The position numbers and the translations under genes are program-made. Of a stretch of 64,000 bases of DNA, positions 36,031-51,370 are shown in pieces. The stretch lies in the NCBI RefSeq assembly GCF_024323335.1, contig NC_066580.1, forward strand, positions 91,388,547 to 91,452,546, given 5' to 3'. The notes under the pieces are model-generated. The model had not been told where the DNA came from and made no database searches. It was given only the letters and a program-made list of their open reading frames with translations. Position 1 is the first letter of the stretch. Every line of letters begins with the position of its first letter. The DNA is from Lathyrus oleraceus (Eukaryota > Streptophyta > Magnoliopsida > Fabales > Fabaceae).

Positions 36031-38640
36031 ATATAATTCTAGTTCTAGAATGAAACATATATATGGAAAAATTACTATTTTAGAAAATTAATACTTGAAA
36101 TTTAATAAAAAAAATTATATTAAAATTTAATAAAAATATTTATATTAAAATTTATAATTATATTTTTTAAAATATTCTAAATTTGATAAACTAATTATAG
36201 ATAATTGATATGTTCTATTAGTGTAAAAGTTAGTCGATTCATCATAATCATTCAAAGGTAGTACTTTAGATGTGATTAATGTAAAAGTCAAACACTTATA
36301 AAAATGTAACGGTTATAACTAATTAACAGTATACAAATATTTTTACATTCGCAATATGTATCAATTAAATTCAAATAATTATTAATTTTAAAAAAATTAA
36401 TTTCAAGTTTTTTATTTATATCATATTAAATTTAATTTTTATATTTACAAATAAGTAATCATTTTTCTTATCTTATCGTGTTAATTTCTATCCCAACTCA
36501 AATTGAAGATAGAAATTCCAACTAGAAAGCCAAAATAAGTTAAGTTTTAAGATGGGTGAGTGACATAGCTTAATTGGCATGAGTTAATTAAATTAAATTA
36601 AATTAAATAAATATAAACTTTAATTGGATATAAATTATGATTTATGGTTCAATTTTTTACAGTAATATTTATTTATATTTATATATAAATATAAATAAGT
36701 TGTTAATATTTATAAATTAATAATTAAAAAAAATTAAATTGTAAGACTAACTTATCATGTCATCTAATCATTAGATTAAAATATGATATACAATTATCTA
36801 TTTAGTAATGTTTTTATTTATTTTTAATACATGATTGAATTATATTTTTGATCTCTTTAATTGATTTTCTTATTTTAAATTTAAACGGTTTTGGTCATCC
36901 TCTCATAATTTTGCATTTAAATTAACGATATTTTTATTTTTTAAATAAAAAATTTCTTGTGAAATATGATAAATTATCGTCTATAAATCTATTATAAAAC
37001 TTTATAGATAAAAATATATATTAAAAAATAAAATCTCTTTACTTTTTTATAAAAAAATATGAGAGAGATGTCAAACTTATTTAAATTTAAAATAGAAGGA
37101 TTAATTTTGTGAATCTTGAAGGTTTACCTTACTACATAAATGTTTATTGAATCTTAAATCACCAAACTTAATGTTGTGGAAATCTAGCGCAAATGAATAA
37201 TACACATTGTGTATGAGTATCGTAAACTCCGAAATATCGAATCTATTGCTACAGGAAAAAATCAATGCGCTTTTAAAGTAATATTAGGTTAAACGATATG
37301 TATTATCTTTACATTTGAATACACAAATATTTACTAAATATTTATATAAATATATTTATTTTCTTTTTAAGGATTTGAATAAATAATTAGTCTAAAAATT
37401 GTTCAAATATGAAAAAATTTAATTTATATTTTAAAAGATATGACGATTGAGGACTGTATTGTTTGAATTGACTCATCTAAATTGGTAAACAATATTAGGT
37501 ATAATTTTATCTAATAATTTTTTTCCCAAAATTTCTTATTGTTCAATGAATTATTTTATTTTTTAAATTGAAATATAAAATTATTATTAATAACATAACA
37601 CAATAAACTCAATTATTTTATTCTAAATGGTTAACTTTTTCTTTGCTTAATCACAACTTTGTCTTAAAGTGTAAAAAAAGAAGTAGAAACATCTTTAATT
37701 TAATGATGGATTGACTAGCATAAAAATAATATGTCACAATGATAATTTTTTTTAGTATAAATTATGTATTTTTTGGGATTAATTTTTCGAATTAAAGAAA
37801 ATTAAACAACAAAATTTATTCTCAAGAGATTTAACAATGGTTGCATATCTAAAATAGAAATTGAACTCAAGAAAAATAATTTTGATAAAACTCATATTAC
37901 ATTTAATTAAAATATCGACAAAATTGCATTTTTACCTAACCAATCAAAATTAATTGTAACGAAATTTAATTTTGTACGAGTTTTGATTTTTTTATAAAAA
38001 AGAATTCACGCGTCTTTGACTTGAAAAAATACTAATAAAAAATCAATAAATGAATCTATACTAAAAATGATATAAATTACAAATCATTTTATAAAATATT
38101 TATTCAACGCAAAGGTTGAAAATGATATAAAAATATTAAATTTACTAAAAATAAAATAATATATTGTTGAATTTAGTCAAATTTTAATATTAAGAATAAA
38201 TTATTTTTATAGAAATTATAAATTTATATTAAATAAAATAATATTTTCATCATTATAAAAATAAGCTCCCACAGTAACATAGACATTCTCAAACAGCGGG
38301 ACCAGAAACTTGCTGACTTTATCTTCGATAACTTTGGTGAGTTTTACTCTATCTTATTCTAAATTAATTTTTCTCTCGATTTTCACTCTATCTTATTTAA
38401 ATTCATTTTTCTCTCTCAATAAATAATTTATTTTAATACGCTAAATTCGCAAAATCACAAAGTAAAATTATTGAATTTTCTCACCTTTAAAAAAGAAGTG
38501 TCTCTGTCTATGTCGATATTAGACATTTTCTTTTGACATTTATAATTATATTTAATTTATTTATTTTTTATTATCGATATTTTTGTATTAGTGTTGGGAG
38601 TCAAATCTAGGGTGTCCGTGTTTTTGTAGAGCTCCCACGA
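36031..38640. other. AT-rich intergenic DNA upstream of the AHL gene
   Basis: No ORF, RNA gene or intact repeat supported. It has short TTAAA-type simple runs (for example 36588-36607). The segment around 36470-36580 shares phrases with 47890-48000 (CCAACT(C/T)AAATTGAAG; AAGTTTTAAGAT), suggesting an old dispersed repeat. TA-rich tracts could act as matrix attachment DNA, but nothing shows this directly. Confidence 0.5.
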
Positions 38641-39391
38641 GGTGCTCGAGCAAGCTATTTATTTGTCTTGGATTCCATCATTTATGAAACAATCCAAACC
38701 ACAACAAACACACACTGCCACACATCAACTCATCCTCATACTCCCATCCCTTACTATGGTCCCTTTTTTCATTGCTTCATAATCATTCCCATTTATGCAA
38801 CTTGCACTAAATCATTTTTGCTTTTTTTGAATAATTCCAAGGTTATTTTGTTAGGTGGCATAATAATAACAAGTGGTAGGGTCCTAAAATATTTTGTCTA
38901 GCTCAAAACCTTGAAATTTATCACAACAACACACAAACACAAAATCTGTTTTTGCTTGCAAGTCAAAGAAAACAACCGTACACTATACACTATACACACA
39001 AATACACAAACAAAAGTACCCTCAAATACCCATCCAAACCTTCTTCTTTCCTTTTTTACAAAACATCCAAAAAAACATCTCAAGTTTTTCAACTAGATCT
39101 TGTTTTTCTCTTGTGACTTAGCTTCAACAAGGTTTCTTTTTATTATTTATTTTTGTTTTTGTGCCTAAGCTGGTTTATAGTGTTGGATAAGGTTTTTATT
39201 TATTTATTTATTTATTTTTATTTATTGTAATACATTAATTCATTCTGTGGCTGTGATATTTCGATGAGATCTGAATATACAAAAATGAAAATTGAATAAA
39301 CTAAAACTTTTAGTTTTTGTTTATTTGTTTTTGTTTGATTATTTATTTTCTGGGTTCTGAAAAAGTCTTTTTGTTTTTTGATTTTAGAAAG
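38641..39391 (+). promoter_or_regulatory. AHL promoter and 5' leader, with a possible leader intron (39132-39387)
   Basis: Before the ATG lies a T-rich stretch bounded by a donor-like AAG/GTTTCT (GT at 39132) and an acceptor-like TTTTTTGATTTTAG ending at 39387, four bases before the ATG. This fits an intron in the 5' UTR. A run of TTTA units is at about 39196-39222. A weak TATA candidate (CTATTTATTTG) is near 38656. No firm start site can be given. Confidence 0.35.
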
Positions 39392-40339
39392 ATGGCGAAT
39401 CGGTGGTGGGATGGAAGAACCACGGAGGCAAACCCGAACCCGGTTGAAGGAGAGAACCAAACCGGTTCGAACCGGGTCGTGTTACGAAGAGAGCAAGAGT
39501 TCATGGAAAGCAACACCAACAACAGTAACAGTAACGTTACTCCAACGATGAGTAACAACAGCACCGTCAACGTTAACGGCGAAGACGAAAACAACAATGA
39601 CCGTGACGGCGACGACCAGAACACCGGAAGCGGACGCCGTCCACGCGGCCGACCTCCAGGTTCGAAGAACAAACCGAAACCGCCGGTGGTGATAACGAAA
39701 GAAACACCAAACGCTCTTCGTAGCCACATCTTGGAAATCGCCAGTGGAAGCGATGTTGCTGAGAGTATTTCCACTTTTGCCAACCGTCGTCACCGCGGTG
39801 TTTCGGTTCTCAGCGGCACCGGCGTTGTTACCAATGTGACTCTCCGGCAACCGACAGCTCCGGGAGGTATCATTGCTCTTCAGGGGAGGTTTGACATTCT
39901 GTCACTCTCCGGAGCTTTTTTGCCTCCGCCGTCTCCACCGGAGGCGACCGGGCTGACGGTCTATCTCGCGGGAGTGCAAGGGCAGGTTGTGGGAGGATTG
40001 GTGGTCGGAGCGCTGGTTGCGTCAGGACCAGTGATGGTTGTTGCTGCTACTTTTGCTAATGCTACTTATGAGAGGCTACCATTGGAAGATGACCAAGGAG
40101 AAGAGGAAAACATGGGACAAGAGGTTAATAATACTCGCAATATTATTAACAACAATGATGGTGGTGGTGCTTCTGGTTCTTTGTCTGTTACTGGTTCTGC
40201 AAGTGGAAGTGGTGCAACAACATCTCATGGATTAGGCGAATTCAATATGAATCCGAATTTGATGAATGGTGGTGGACACAATGTGGGACACGGACACGGA
40301 CATGATATGTTCTGGCGTCCGCCTCCACCACCTTATTAA
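39392..40339 (+). CDS. AT-hook motif nuclear-localized (AHL) protein, clade A
   Basis: 315 residues from ATG at 39392 (MANRWWDGR), the typical MAN.WW start of clade-A AHL proteins; the open frame before it (from 39317) has no ATG. An acidic, Asn-rich linker precedes a type-I AT-hook at residues 82-98 ([17 protein letters not shown]; core RGR). The PPC/DUF296 domain spans about 105-230 with [52 protein letters not shown] and [10 protein letters not shown]. The tail is Gly/Asn/His-rich and ends [11 protein letters not shown] proteins bind the minor groove of AT-rich DNA in the nucleus, trimerise through PPC and recruit repressors that control growth, flowering and senescence. Single exon, as usual for clade A. 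Asp replaces the common Glu in the GRFEIL motif. It looks intact; the exact orthologue was not assigned. Confidence 0.96.
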   Translation: MANRWWDGRTTEANPNPVEGENQTGSNRVVLRREQEFMESNTNNSNSNVTPTMSNNSTVNVNGEDENNNDRDGDDQNTGSGRRPRGRPPGSKNKPKPPVVITKETPNALRSHILEIASGSDVAESISTFANRRHRGVSVLSGTGVVTNVTLRQPTAPGGIIALQGRFDILSLSGAFLPPPSPPEATGLTVYLAGVQGQVVGGLVVGALVASGPVMVVAATFANATYERLPLEDDQGEEENMGQEVNNTRNIINNNDGGGASGSLSVTGSASGSGATTSHGLGEFNMNPNLMNGGGHNVGHGHGHDMFWRPPPPPY

Positions 40340-41831
<1,492 letters not shown>

Positions 41832-41902
41832 AAAGTTAAAATAATTATTAATATTATGATATAAAGTTAAAATACATAACAATTGACAAGAAAATCAATG
41901 AT

Positions 41903-42777
41903 CCGTCCGATTGAAACGACCCCTTGTTCCACATCCTGGTGTGTTGGCCTTTCTTTGAGGTCTCCCATGATTTCCAGAGGTGTTTGAGGTCTTTGAGTGC
42001 TGACATGATGCAATGGTGGTTGGTGTGAAGGTCAAGTGGTATTTGATAAATTTCTCATCATTTCTCCCCAATAACTAGGGGTGTTGCCGCCAACTGCGCT
42101 GCCGTAATTGAGTTTGGTGCCCATGTTGTCTTAGTTTGGTCGTTATGGTTGGTTATTTATGGACGGTATGGTTGCCCGAATTGGTGCATTTGATCGTTTT
42201 GGAAACAAAGTAATGGTTCCTGTGGTGTAATAAAGTTAAACAATAGTTGGGTGTTATGGGGATGAGATGTTTGGGTGTTCATAAGTGGGGAGCTATGATG
42301 GCATGAGGATGAATCGTATGAATCATTCGGGCTATAGACAAATGTAGTGGCTGCGTATGGTTATTGGTGGTTAGGGTTTAGTTCCTGGTTTTGAGTTTGG
42401 GTGTGTGACATGAATTGGTTGTGAGGTTGGGTGTTTGGTGGTTAGGTGTATATGGTAGAGTGATGGTGTGAGGTTGGTCGTTGGGTTTGGGTGGGTTGAC
42501 AATGTTCTTGGACGGGGATTTGTTGTTGGATGTTTGATGATGAAGCTCGTTGGTGTGGATTAATCAAATATCTTGGCCCAGACATAAACTGTGGCGTTGT
42601 AACCGGCATAAACCATGTCATATAATGTTGAGCTGGTATAGCACCATGTAGGATTGGTTCGTTTAAGATGTGTTGTCGTTGATTCCTCCAATGACGACAC
42701 ATCTCTTTTGCGAATTCTCTCCAATTGGAATAATCCCATTGTCGATCGAATCTTTGTTGATGTCGATCTCCCAAACA
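41903..42777 (-). pseudogene. C-terminal end of a plant-mobile-domain protein, degraded
   Basis: On the minus strand a 110-codon piece (42774-42442) reads WREFAKEMCRHWRNQRQ and LHGAIPAQHYMTWFMPVTTP. This resembles the C-terminal region of the legume proteins named 'serine/threonine phosphatase 7 long form homolog', which carry a plant mobile domain and belong to transposon-derived families. After several stops the reading ends with NHGRPQRKANTPGCGTRGRF and a stop near 41918, like the usual Arg/Gly-rich end of these proteins. The N-terminal part is missing because a copia LTR abuts it at 42778. Confidence 0.6.
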
Positions 42778-43017
42778 TGTCAGAGGTTAAGGAGAAGAGC
42801 GATCCAAAATACAGCGGAATTTAAAAAAAACTCCTTTAGTGATCCTTACCAATGGGCATGGTCAGTGATAGAATCGTTACCTCTTGTGGAGATTGAAACC
42901 TTTGATGCAGATCTACGGAGCGATCACGAACGTTAAATGGTGACAACGCCTCTACTTAGTCCACACGAACGAATTCTGTCAATCTCAGTGCTAGCTGCTA
43001 CGAATGAAGGCTTTGAG

Positions 43018-43047
43018 TGAGTGAGTGAGTGAGAGAGAGAGAGAGAG
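43018..43047. repeat. GAGT/GA microsatellite
   Basis: GTGAGTGAGTGAGTGAGAGAGAGAGAGAGA within the copia LTR leader, a short run of GAGT units passing into GA units. Confidence 0.9.
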
Positions 43048-43087
43048 ACGAAATTGCAACTCCCTCAATGCTTCTGCACAAGTGTTC

Positions 43088-43275
43088 TATTTATAGAACC
43101 ACTTGGGTGGGCTGCAAGCTAAAAAGCCCACTTAAGTGTATGTGGCCCATATCTTATAATATGCCAAAATCACTTAACCGCGTGGTACCTTACCATATTT
43201 CGTATTCTACTTAAGTACACTGTACCTTACGATGTTCTACAATTCACTTAAGTGCACCGTACCTTACGGTGTTTC
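43088..43275 (-). promoter_or_regulatory. CACTTAAGTG repeat array upstream of a TATA box in the copia LTR
   Basis: On the minus strand TATAAATA (43088-43095) is preceded by four units with period 37-40 bp, starting at 43129, 43169, 43208 and 43245 in plus coordinates. Each holds CACTTAAGTG (two perfect 10-bp palindromes at 43129-43138 and 43245-43254, the others altered). Three of them also have a second inverted motif of the form ACCGTACCTTACGGT. A promoter role is inferred from position. Confidence 0.5.
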
Positions 43276-44119
43276 TTAGTTACTCTATCTCTCATCAATC
43301 CGTCCTTTTGTGTGTGACCCTATAGGTTTTTGCGGCATTGACAATTATATTAAATCACGTATTTAACATAATAAACAGTGAGCGGTATCTAACAACACAT
43401 CAGTGCTACCCAAGACACGAAAATATCATGTGATCTGACAAATCCTTTTGTGATAATACTTATGTGTATAATTATCCTTTTGCCCTTATGTCTATATTGA
43501 ACACAAGGCATAGACTGTTACGCGGGATGGGAAAATTCCATCTAGGTCACTCATGTCCCTCAGCATGCTTCGTGGAGTACCCATCAACTGTCTTTATGGT
43601 CATCCAGTTACGAATAATGTTTGATCAGCAATAAGGCACTTGACTCTACATCTAGGGTACATAGTGGTTTCAGGTCAAAGGGTGGTATACACCATTATCA
43701 CCATGAGAATAACTTATGACACTTAGTATAACATTCTATATAGCATTCTCATAGCGGGTCAATACAATATAAATATTACTCTCAATATTCATACTTATGT
43801 TTAAGACTTGATAACTCCTTATCCATGAGTCATGAGATGTGATCATTAGTCTATATACATAATAGTCTTAATGCTTTAATGTTATCCCACTTCACAACAG
43901 AGCTCGACTACGGATACTTTAAGAATAATGTCCTTATGTTTAATGGGATCTCATGATTAAGTCACACTTGATACATTAAACAGACTAGCTATTCTAGGGA
44001 CTTTATTAAACAAACATAATAAAGAAAAAAACCTTTTATTATTAATAAATAATTCGATACAAGTACCAAAAGTATTGGCCTCTAGGGCTTACACCAACAA
44101 TCTCCCACTAGCACTAGAG

Positions 44120-45103
44120 TCAATCAGGCATACCCCTAATGCCCGTAGATCTAGTATGACCATCATGCTTCTGCTGCGCAAGAGGCTTTGTCAGTGGGTC
44201 ATCAATATTGTCAAGTGTAGGTACTCTACATATTTTCACATCTCCTCTATCTACTATCTCTCGAATGAGGTGATAACACCTAAGCATGTGTTTGGATCGT
44301 TGGTGAGATCTAGGATCCTTAGCTTGTGCGATAGCACCATTGTTATCATAATAGAGACCAATGGGATCCATAATGCTAGGAACTATTCCAAGTTCACTAA
44401 TGAACTTTGTGATCCAAACAGTTTCCTTTGCTGCACTTGAGGCAGCAATATACTCGGCCTCAGTTGTAGAATCAGCAACTGTATCTTGCTTTGAACTTTT
44501 CCAGCTCACAGCGCCACCGTTTAAGCAAAACACATAACCAAATTGCGATCTATAGTCATCCTTATCTGTCTGGAAGCTAGCATCGGTGTATCCAATTACA
44601 ACAAGCTCTTCCTGACCTCCATATATCAAGAATGAACCCTTAGTCCTTCTAAAATACTTAAGGATATTCTTGACAGCTACCCAATGAGCATCACCAGGAT
44701 CATATTGGTACCTACTCGTTGCACTTAAAGCATACGAGATATATGGTCGAGTACATAACATGGCATACATGATAAATCCTATTGCAGATGCATATGGAAT
44801 CTTATTCATGTGATCCCTTTCTTCCTTAGTTGAAGGGGATTGTGTTTTTGATAGACACAAGCCATGTTGCATAGGTATGAATCCTTTCTTGGAATCATGC
44901 ATATTAAAGCGCCTCAGCACTTTGTCTATGTATGTACTCTGACTTAGGCCAAACAGTTTTTGTGATCTATCTCTATAGATCCTGATTCCTAATATATAGG
45001 CTGCTTCACCTAGGTCCTTCATAGAAAAGCATTTTCCCAACCAAGACTCTACTTGTTGTAGGGTAGGGACATCATATTTTGACGGATTCCTAATAAATTG
45101 CAT
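44120..45103 (-). pseudogene. Copia reverse transcriptase C-terminal end and RNase H (5'-truncated)
   Basis: 327 open codons without a natural start. It begins inside RT (LGKCFSMKDLGEAAYILGI, normally shortly after the YVDD active site, which is missing). RNase H follows with GYTDASFQTDKDDYRSQFGYVF, SSKQDTVADSTTEAEYIAAS and LYYDNNGAIAQAKDPRSHQRSKHM. The C-terminal DPLTKPLAQQKHDGHTRSTG is typical of Tork/Angela-like copia. The frame is fully open, so decay is recent or slight apart from the truncation. Confidence 0.9.
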
Positions 45104-45104
45104 T

Positions 45105-45384
45105 AAAGTATGTTTGATTCCGCAATGATAAAACTGATTTTGACTGAACTATTTTTGTAAAATATATTTTGGTTAATTTAGTGTATGTTTGATTATGCGA
45201 TGATAAAAATTGATTTTAAATAAATTGATTATGTAAAATTGATTATGTCTAAAAGTTAGTTGAAAATAAAGTGATTTATACTAAGAAAGTGAGTTGAACA
45301 TTATATTTTAGTGAAAAAAAATCATGTTTAAACCCAAAAATTATAAATTGTAACTTCAAGTATGGGTGGACAAGGATTGAGTTG
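45105..45384. repeat. AT-rich short dispersed repeat
   Basis: The phrase AGTATGTTTGATT.CGC.ATGATAAAA.TTGATTTT occurs twice here (about 45107 and 45178). A related copy is at about 48300-48430 (GTGTTTGATTCTACGGTG, TTGATTATG). No terminal inverted repeats were fixed. Confidence 0.45.
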
Positions 45385-47668
45385 AATCAAATTTGGTATT
45401 ATCCGTTATTCACCCGTGTAAAATTCAATGGGTTATCCATTAAGAAGAATCTGGTAGGAAACTATCGAAATGCAGTGCTTTATAAGCGAGATCAAAAAGA
45501 CGGGAAACCCATAGCCTCCAAAGTACCATTCACAAACTCCCATTCTAATTTATCTTACTCTTTTGACATATCTATCTTTAAAGTCATTTCTCCTTTCTTC
45601 CCTTTCTTCTTCTTTTTCATCCAATGAAAATATTCCATCAAAATGAGAGCATTCTCCATGATTAACCTCCCTTTCACAAAAGTGCTTTTTCCTCATCAAC
45701 AATCTCAGGTAGGATAAGACTAATCCTATTTGCAATTGTTTTTTTTTTACAAGCTTCATAACCATGTTACATAGGCTGATGGGACAGACCTCCTTCGGGG
45801 ACTTTGGGCTTTTACATTTAGGTATCAAGGCAATGAAAGTTTTGTTCATTTCTGATGGGTCCTTCCATCATTGAGAATTCCCAACACCATGTCTTTTACA
45901 TTTCTGCCAACGAAATGCCAATACTTTTGGTAAAAAGGCTTAGTAATCCTTCCAGATCGGGAGCCTGAAGGGATGCATTTAGAATAAAGTATCTTCTACC
46001 TCTTGTTCAATAAACCTACCATTACACCATCTCTTTTGATCCCCATTAAGTTTACCTTGGACCACTTCACAAGTTTCAGGAATACTAGATGAAAAAGAAG
46101 TCTTGAACATACTGCAAAAGTGCTTAAGGAGCACATTCTCACAATTTTTATCACCTCTCCACCACTTGCCACCGTCGTCTCTAAGTTTCTTTTTGCTATT
46201 TGTAGTCATTATTTGATAATTTTTACCATGGAAGAATTTCGTATTTCGGTCCCCATCTTTAAGCGAAGTTACCCTGCTCCTTTGTCTCCATATGATCTCA
46301 TCCAATTTAAGAAGGTTATTCCTTTGTTTCTCTAGGCTCTTGTAAGTCTTTATGCTCTCTTCATCAACCAACCAATTTTTCTCCCCTTTTAAAAGCTCCT
46401 CAATCCGCATAATTTCCTCTTTAACTGCTTCTGCCTTGTACTATTCGAAATCAGTACTAAAAGAATTTATATATTTCACTTTATCATATCATATACTCCC
46501 AGTTCCGCCCCAAGTTTTTCTCACTATCTCTTCACATCTACCATCTCTAGACTAGACATCCTCGAACCTGAACACATACTTTCTCTTTCTCTCCTCCAAA
46601 CAAGAAGTGGCATCAAGAACAATATTAATAGCTGCATGATCAGAGCCGAACCTGGAAAGATGTTGAACTTTTAGAGGTGAGAATCTGCCTATGAAGGTTG
46701 AATTCGCGAGACCTCTGCCCAATCTGCATTGGATATTATCCCTATCAGATCTTCCATGACCACGTGAATTGGTAGCCCTCAAAACCAAGGTCATGGAGAC
46801 CATTGAGCTCCAAAGTTTGTCTTCCCCACTGGTACTAATTAAAAGAACGATTATTCCCTCCAACTTTCTCATTTCCAGCTACTATGTTGTTGAAGTCCCT
46901 AAAATAAAGCCATTTGTCACCTACTTCACTAGCTAAATGTTGGACCAACAACCACATTTCCTTCTTTCTTTGCTCATCCGAGTAGCCATAGATTCCCAGG
47001 AAAAACCAAGGTTGGTTATCCTTCTCATCCAAAATCGATCCCCCAATATGGTTCTAAGAATAGGAAGAAACCATTGCATCAATATTTTCTTTCCAGATCA
47101 AATCCACCTTTAATTCTAATAGATTGCATTTTCGTAACCTTCAAACGAGTCTCAATAAAGAAGATCAAATTAGGGATTTCCAATCTGTTGAACCTTAGCA
47201 ACGCTCGAACTTCCCAGGGACTTCCTAAACCCCGATAGTTCCAACTCAAAAATTTTATTGGTTTAAGCGGTGTTGGTCATCCAACACCACATCTGGTTCA
47301 TTAACTGGAACATTCCCACTGCCAATAACTTGTTTCCTCTTCTTACATTCACTTCCACAAATCTCCATAGGGCCTTCCGCAATGACGACATCCACCAATT
47401 GATGCTTCTCTCCCTCGATCCCATAGGATGACTTATGGGGGATCTTAGTCTTCCTTTCTGCACTTTTCCTGCTCCACTTCTTCCTTGTGACTGTGCATTT
47501 GGGAGCTGCAACCATTGGAGCTACAGTGTTAACAATTGGATTACTTGTAATTCCAATCGCACTGAAGGATTTCACCACCGTCTCTATCTCAATTTCTTCA
47601 TTAGACACTCCCTCGTGCTTATCCTTTTGCTTTACTATCGGGGCTAAATTAAGTCCCTTCACCTGCAC
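45385..47668 (-). mobile_element. L1-type LINE fragment, degraded
   Basis: On the minus strand: an ORF1 tail (47668-47255, Lys/Arg-rich KKWSRKSAERKTK), then ORF2 endonuclease (FLSWNYRGLGSPWEVRALLR near 47245; WLYFRDFNNIVAGNEKVGGN near 46870; RFGSDHAAI near 46640), a linker (IIWRQRSRVTSLKDGDRNTKFFH near 46255), and early RT (NKTFIALIPKCKSPKSPKE near 45830; MTLKIDMSKE near 45590). Several frameshifts and stops break it. It ends before the RT active site at about 45385 and begins at a TA microsatellite, so both ends are missing. Confidence 0.88.
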
Positions 47669-47669
47669 A

Positions 47670-49349
<1,680 letters not shown>

Positions 49350-50067
49350 TGTTGGAAATTCATCACAATCTATGGATAATTTCTAACAATCCTGATAAAC
49401 AAGATTGTTATCAACCACACAATGATAATGAAAAGAAAAGAACAATTGAGAAAGAAAGAAAAGAATGTTGGAGAAGAAGAAGAATATTTTATGCAGAGTT
49501 TTCTCTCTGTCCACAACCTGTGGAAAACTTCTTTATTCACTTTGCAACTGTAAAATTTTGTGAATACGATGTTATGAGTTCATAATAAGAATAGGGGTTA
49601 CTCCCTCTATTTATAGATTTATGTTAGCTTACTCCCTAAGCCAAAGCCAAAAACTATAAAAGTTCAAAATAGTTAACACTACTAAAAATAGGCCTAAGTC
49701 GAAATCCTGTGTGAAACAACATGTTTTGACACTTCGACACACTAATACAACTCGACACATCTTTGTTTTGTCGAGGAATCTGCTTCAACACAAAGAATTA
49801 CAATTCAACACACCACCTAATTCATTGTGTCTAAGCTATCTACATTCATCATAGCTCTTAATCTTCTGAACACTTCGACCTGCACTCCCTTTGTCATGAT
49901 GTCTGCAATCTAATTCTAAATTCTAAAGTGTTCCAAATTCATCTTCCCATCTGCTACCTGCTCTCGAAGATAATGGAACCTCATTTCGATGTGCTTGCTT
50001 CGACCATGTGCTATAGGATTCTTCGGCACATTGATATCTGACATGTTGTCGATCTTCATTCCTAATA
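49350..50067 (-). mobile_element. Second Ty1/copia fragment: RNase H end and 3' LTR
   Basis: On the minus strand the RNase H end (about 50060-49830) reads KIDNMSDINVPKNPVAHGRS, then KHIEMRFHYLREQVADGKM, an in-frame stop, and ADIMTKGVQVEVFRRLRAMM. A 461-bp LTR follows, from TGTTGAATTG (49810) to TTTCCAACA (49350). On the minus strand it has TATAAATAGAGGG near 49604-49616. The rest of the element is missing; it abuts an Ogre-like primer site at 50068-50076. Confidence 0.82.
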
Positions 50068-51370
50068 GCGACAACTGGCGACTCTGTTGGGGATAAGCTT
50101 TTTTACCTAATCAAGTCTAGTCTAATTTGGGTTGTTTTTCGTTATTACACGCATAGGATTTATCCATTTATTTATTTTTTCTGTGTACATATTACTTTTA
50201 TGACTAACTAGTATATATATTTTCTTTGTTTGTCTGTTAGTCCGAAACCATGGCTCTGTGACGAAGAAAGAAAATGGTTACAATGGTAACTGGAATTTAA
50301 ACCTTGTGTGAAAGACTCTCCACCCGAGTCTGAGAGCTTGCTTGAGATAGAAGAGGTTGAGTAGTATTGGTCCCCGGGGTGCCCTCCTCGTATAGGGTCG
50401 TACGAGAACCTACTTAGTGGTAGACTTTCTTAAGGGGATTGATGACCATCGTGCCCAAACCTAAGCTTATTCTACAAGAAGACATGGACAAGCTTACCAG
50501 CAAATTACAAGAGCTTGAGTTGGAAAACACTCAATTACGAGTCCAATAATAAAGGTTAAGGGAATCGAAGGCCAGACAGTCTGGGTTGGTGGTGCTCTAC
50601 AAGGATCCAATTCTGAGCTAGACGCTCACAACGACCAGTTGGGTCAAGCATTCCGAACCACTCGAGTCCTTGACAAGACCGTTGAGAGGTCTAAAGCTAT
50701 GAATAAGAGGCTAGGGAGGATTACGAAGCCCAAATTCTCGATCTTATGATCACTCTAAATGAGTGCAAGTAACTCTTGGCTAAGGAATAACTGAAGAGGG
50801 AGAAGGTTCACCGAAGCTTCTTACGCAAGCAGTTCAATCTTAAACGAGCTTGTGAACAAATCAAGAACATGAAGATGGGAATCTATGATCAAGCATACAT
50901 GGAATTGCAGAACAACAACAAATATTAGGAGGAGAGATGCCATGGAGTCGAAGCTGCCATTGTTCAAAGAGATGAAATCATCCATAACCGCCAAATCCTC
51001 TAAATTGAGTGTAGAGACAAATATGCCAACATGACCGTGCTGACTAACTATGCCCTCCAAGACTTTCCCGATAAGTTGAAGAAGGATGATCTAATCATGT
51101 GCCCAGATAAAACCCCTAAAGAGGTCTACTATATCGTCAAATTCTGCAAGAAGACGATGACCGAACTCATCACCGATATTGAGGCCCACTCAAAGTCTTA
51201 AGGGTTCACTTTTAGGGGCGACATGTAGTCTGCTTATTTGTGTCATCTACTTGTACTTTGCAATTTCCATGTATTTGTAATATGTATGATTCCCTTCAAA
51301 AGATGAATAAAGCTTTTGTGATTCACTCTGTGTGCTTTCCTTTACCTTTGATTGCAAACATAAATCGTTA
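50068..51370 (+). mobile_element. 5' end of another Ogre-like element: LTR stub, primer site, leader, ORF1 remains
   Basis: GCGACA (50068-50073) is the same LTR end as in the complete Ogre, followed by the primer site TGGCGACTCTGTTGGGGA (50076-50093). The leader contains GGTCCCCGGGGTGCCC and a run-up to a decayed ORF1 (about 50450-51200). That ORF1 has coiled-coil-like pieces (MDKLTSKLQELELENTQLRV) and a C-terminal stretch (TVLTNYALQDFPDKLKKDD) ending at TAA near 51200. AATAAAGC near 51307 and spacer-like sequence close it. Nothing after ORF1 remains. Confidence 0.7.

Larger units (their letters stand above)
42778..44099 (-). repeat. Copia 3' LTR, about 1.3 kb
   Basis: On the minus strand it begins TGTTGGTGTAAGCCC at 44099, after the purine tract AGTGCTAGTGGGAGA (44101-44115), and is taken to end at CTCTGACA (42778). 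The other LTR is missing, so the right end is tentative. Confidence 0.7.
42778..45104 (-). mobile_element. Ty1/copia element, 3' half (RT end, RNase H, 3' LTR)
   Basis: Minus strand: RT/RNase H coding (45103-44120), polypurine tract, then an LTR to 42778 that abuts the mobile-domain pseudogene. The 5' half is absent: homology stops at about 45104, where a different AT-rich repeat begins. The lineage looks like Tork/Angela from the C-terminal phrases, without certainty. Confidence 0.85.

Noticed and set aside
39317..39391. N-terminal extension of the AHL protein (25 codons, hydrophobic)
   Set aside because: It has no ATG and overlaps a probable leader intron; MANRWW is the family's usual start.
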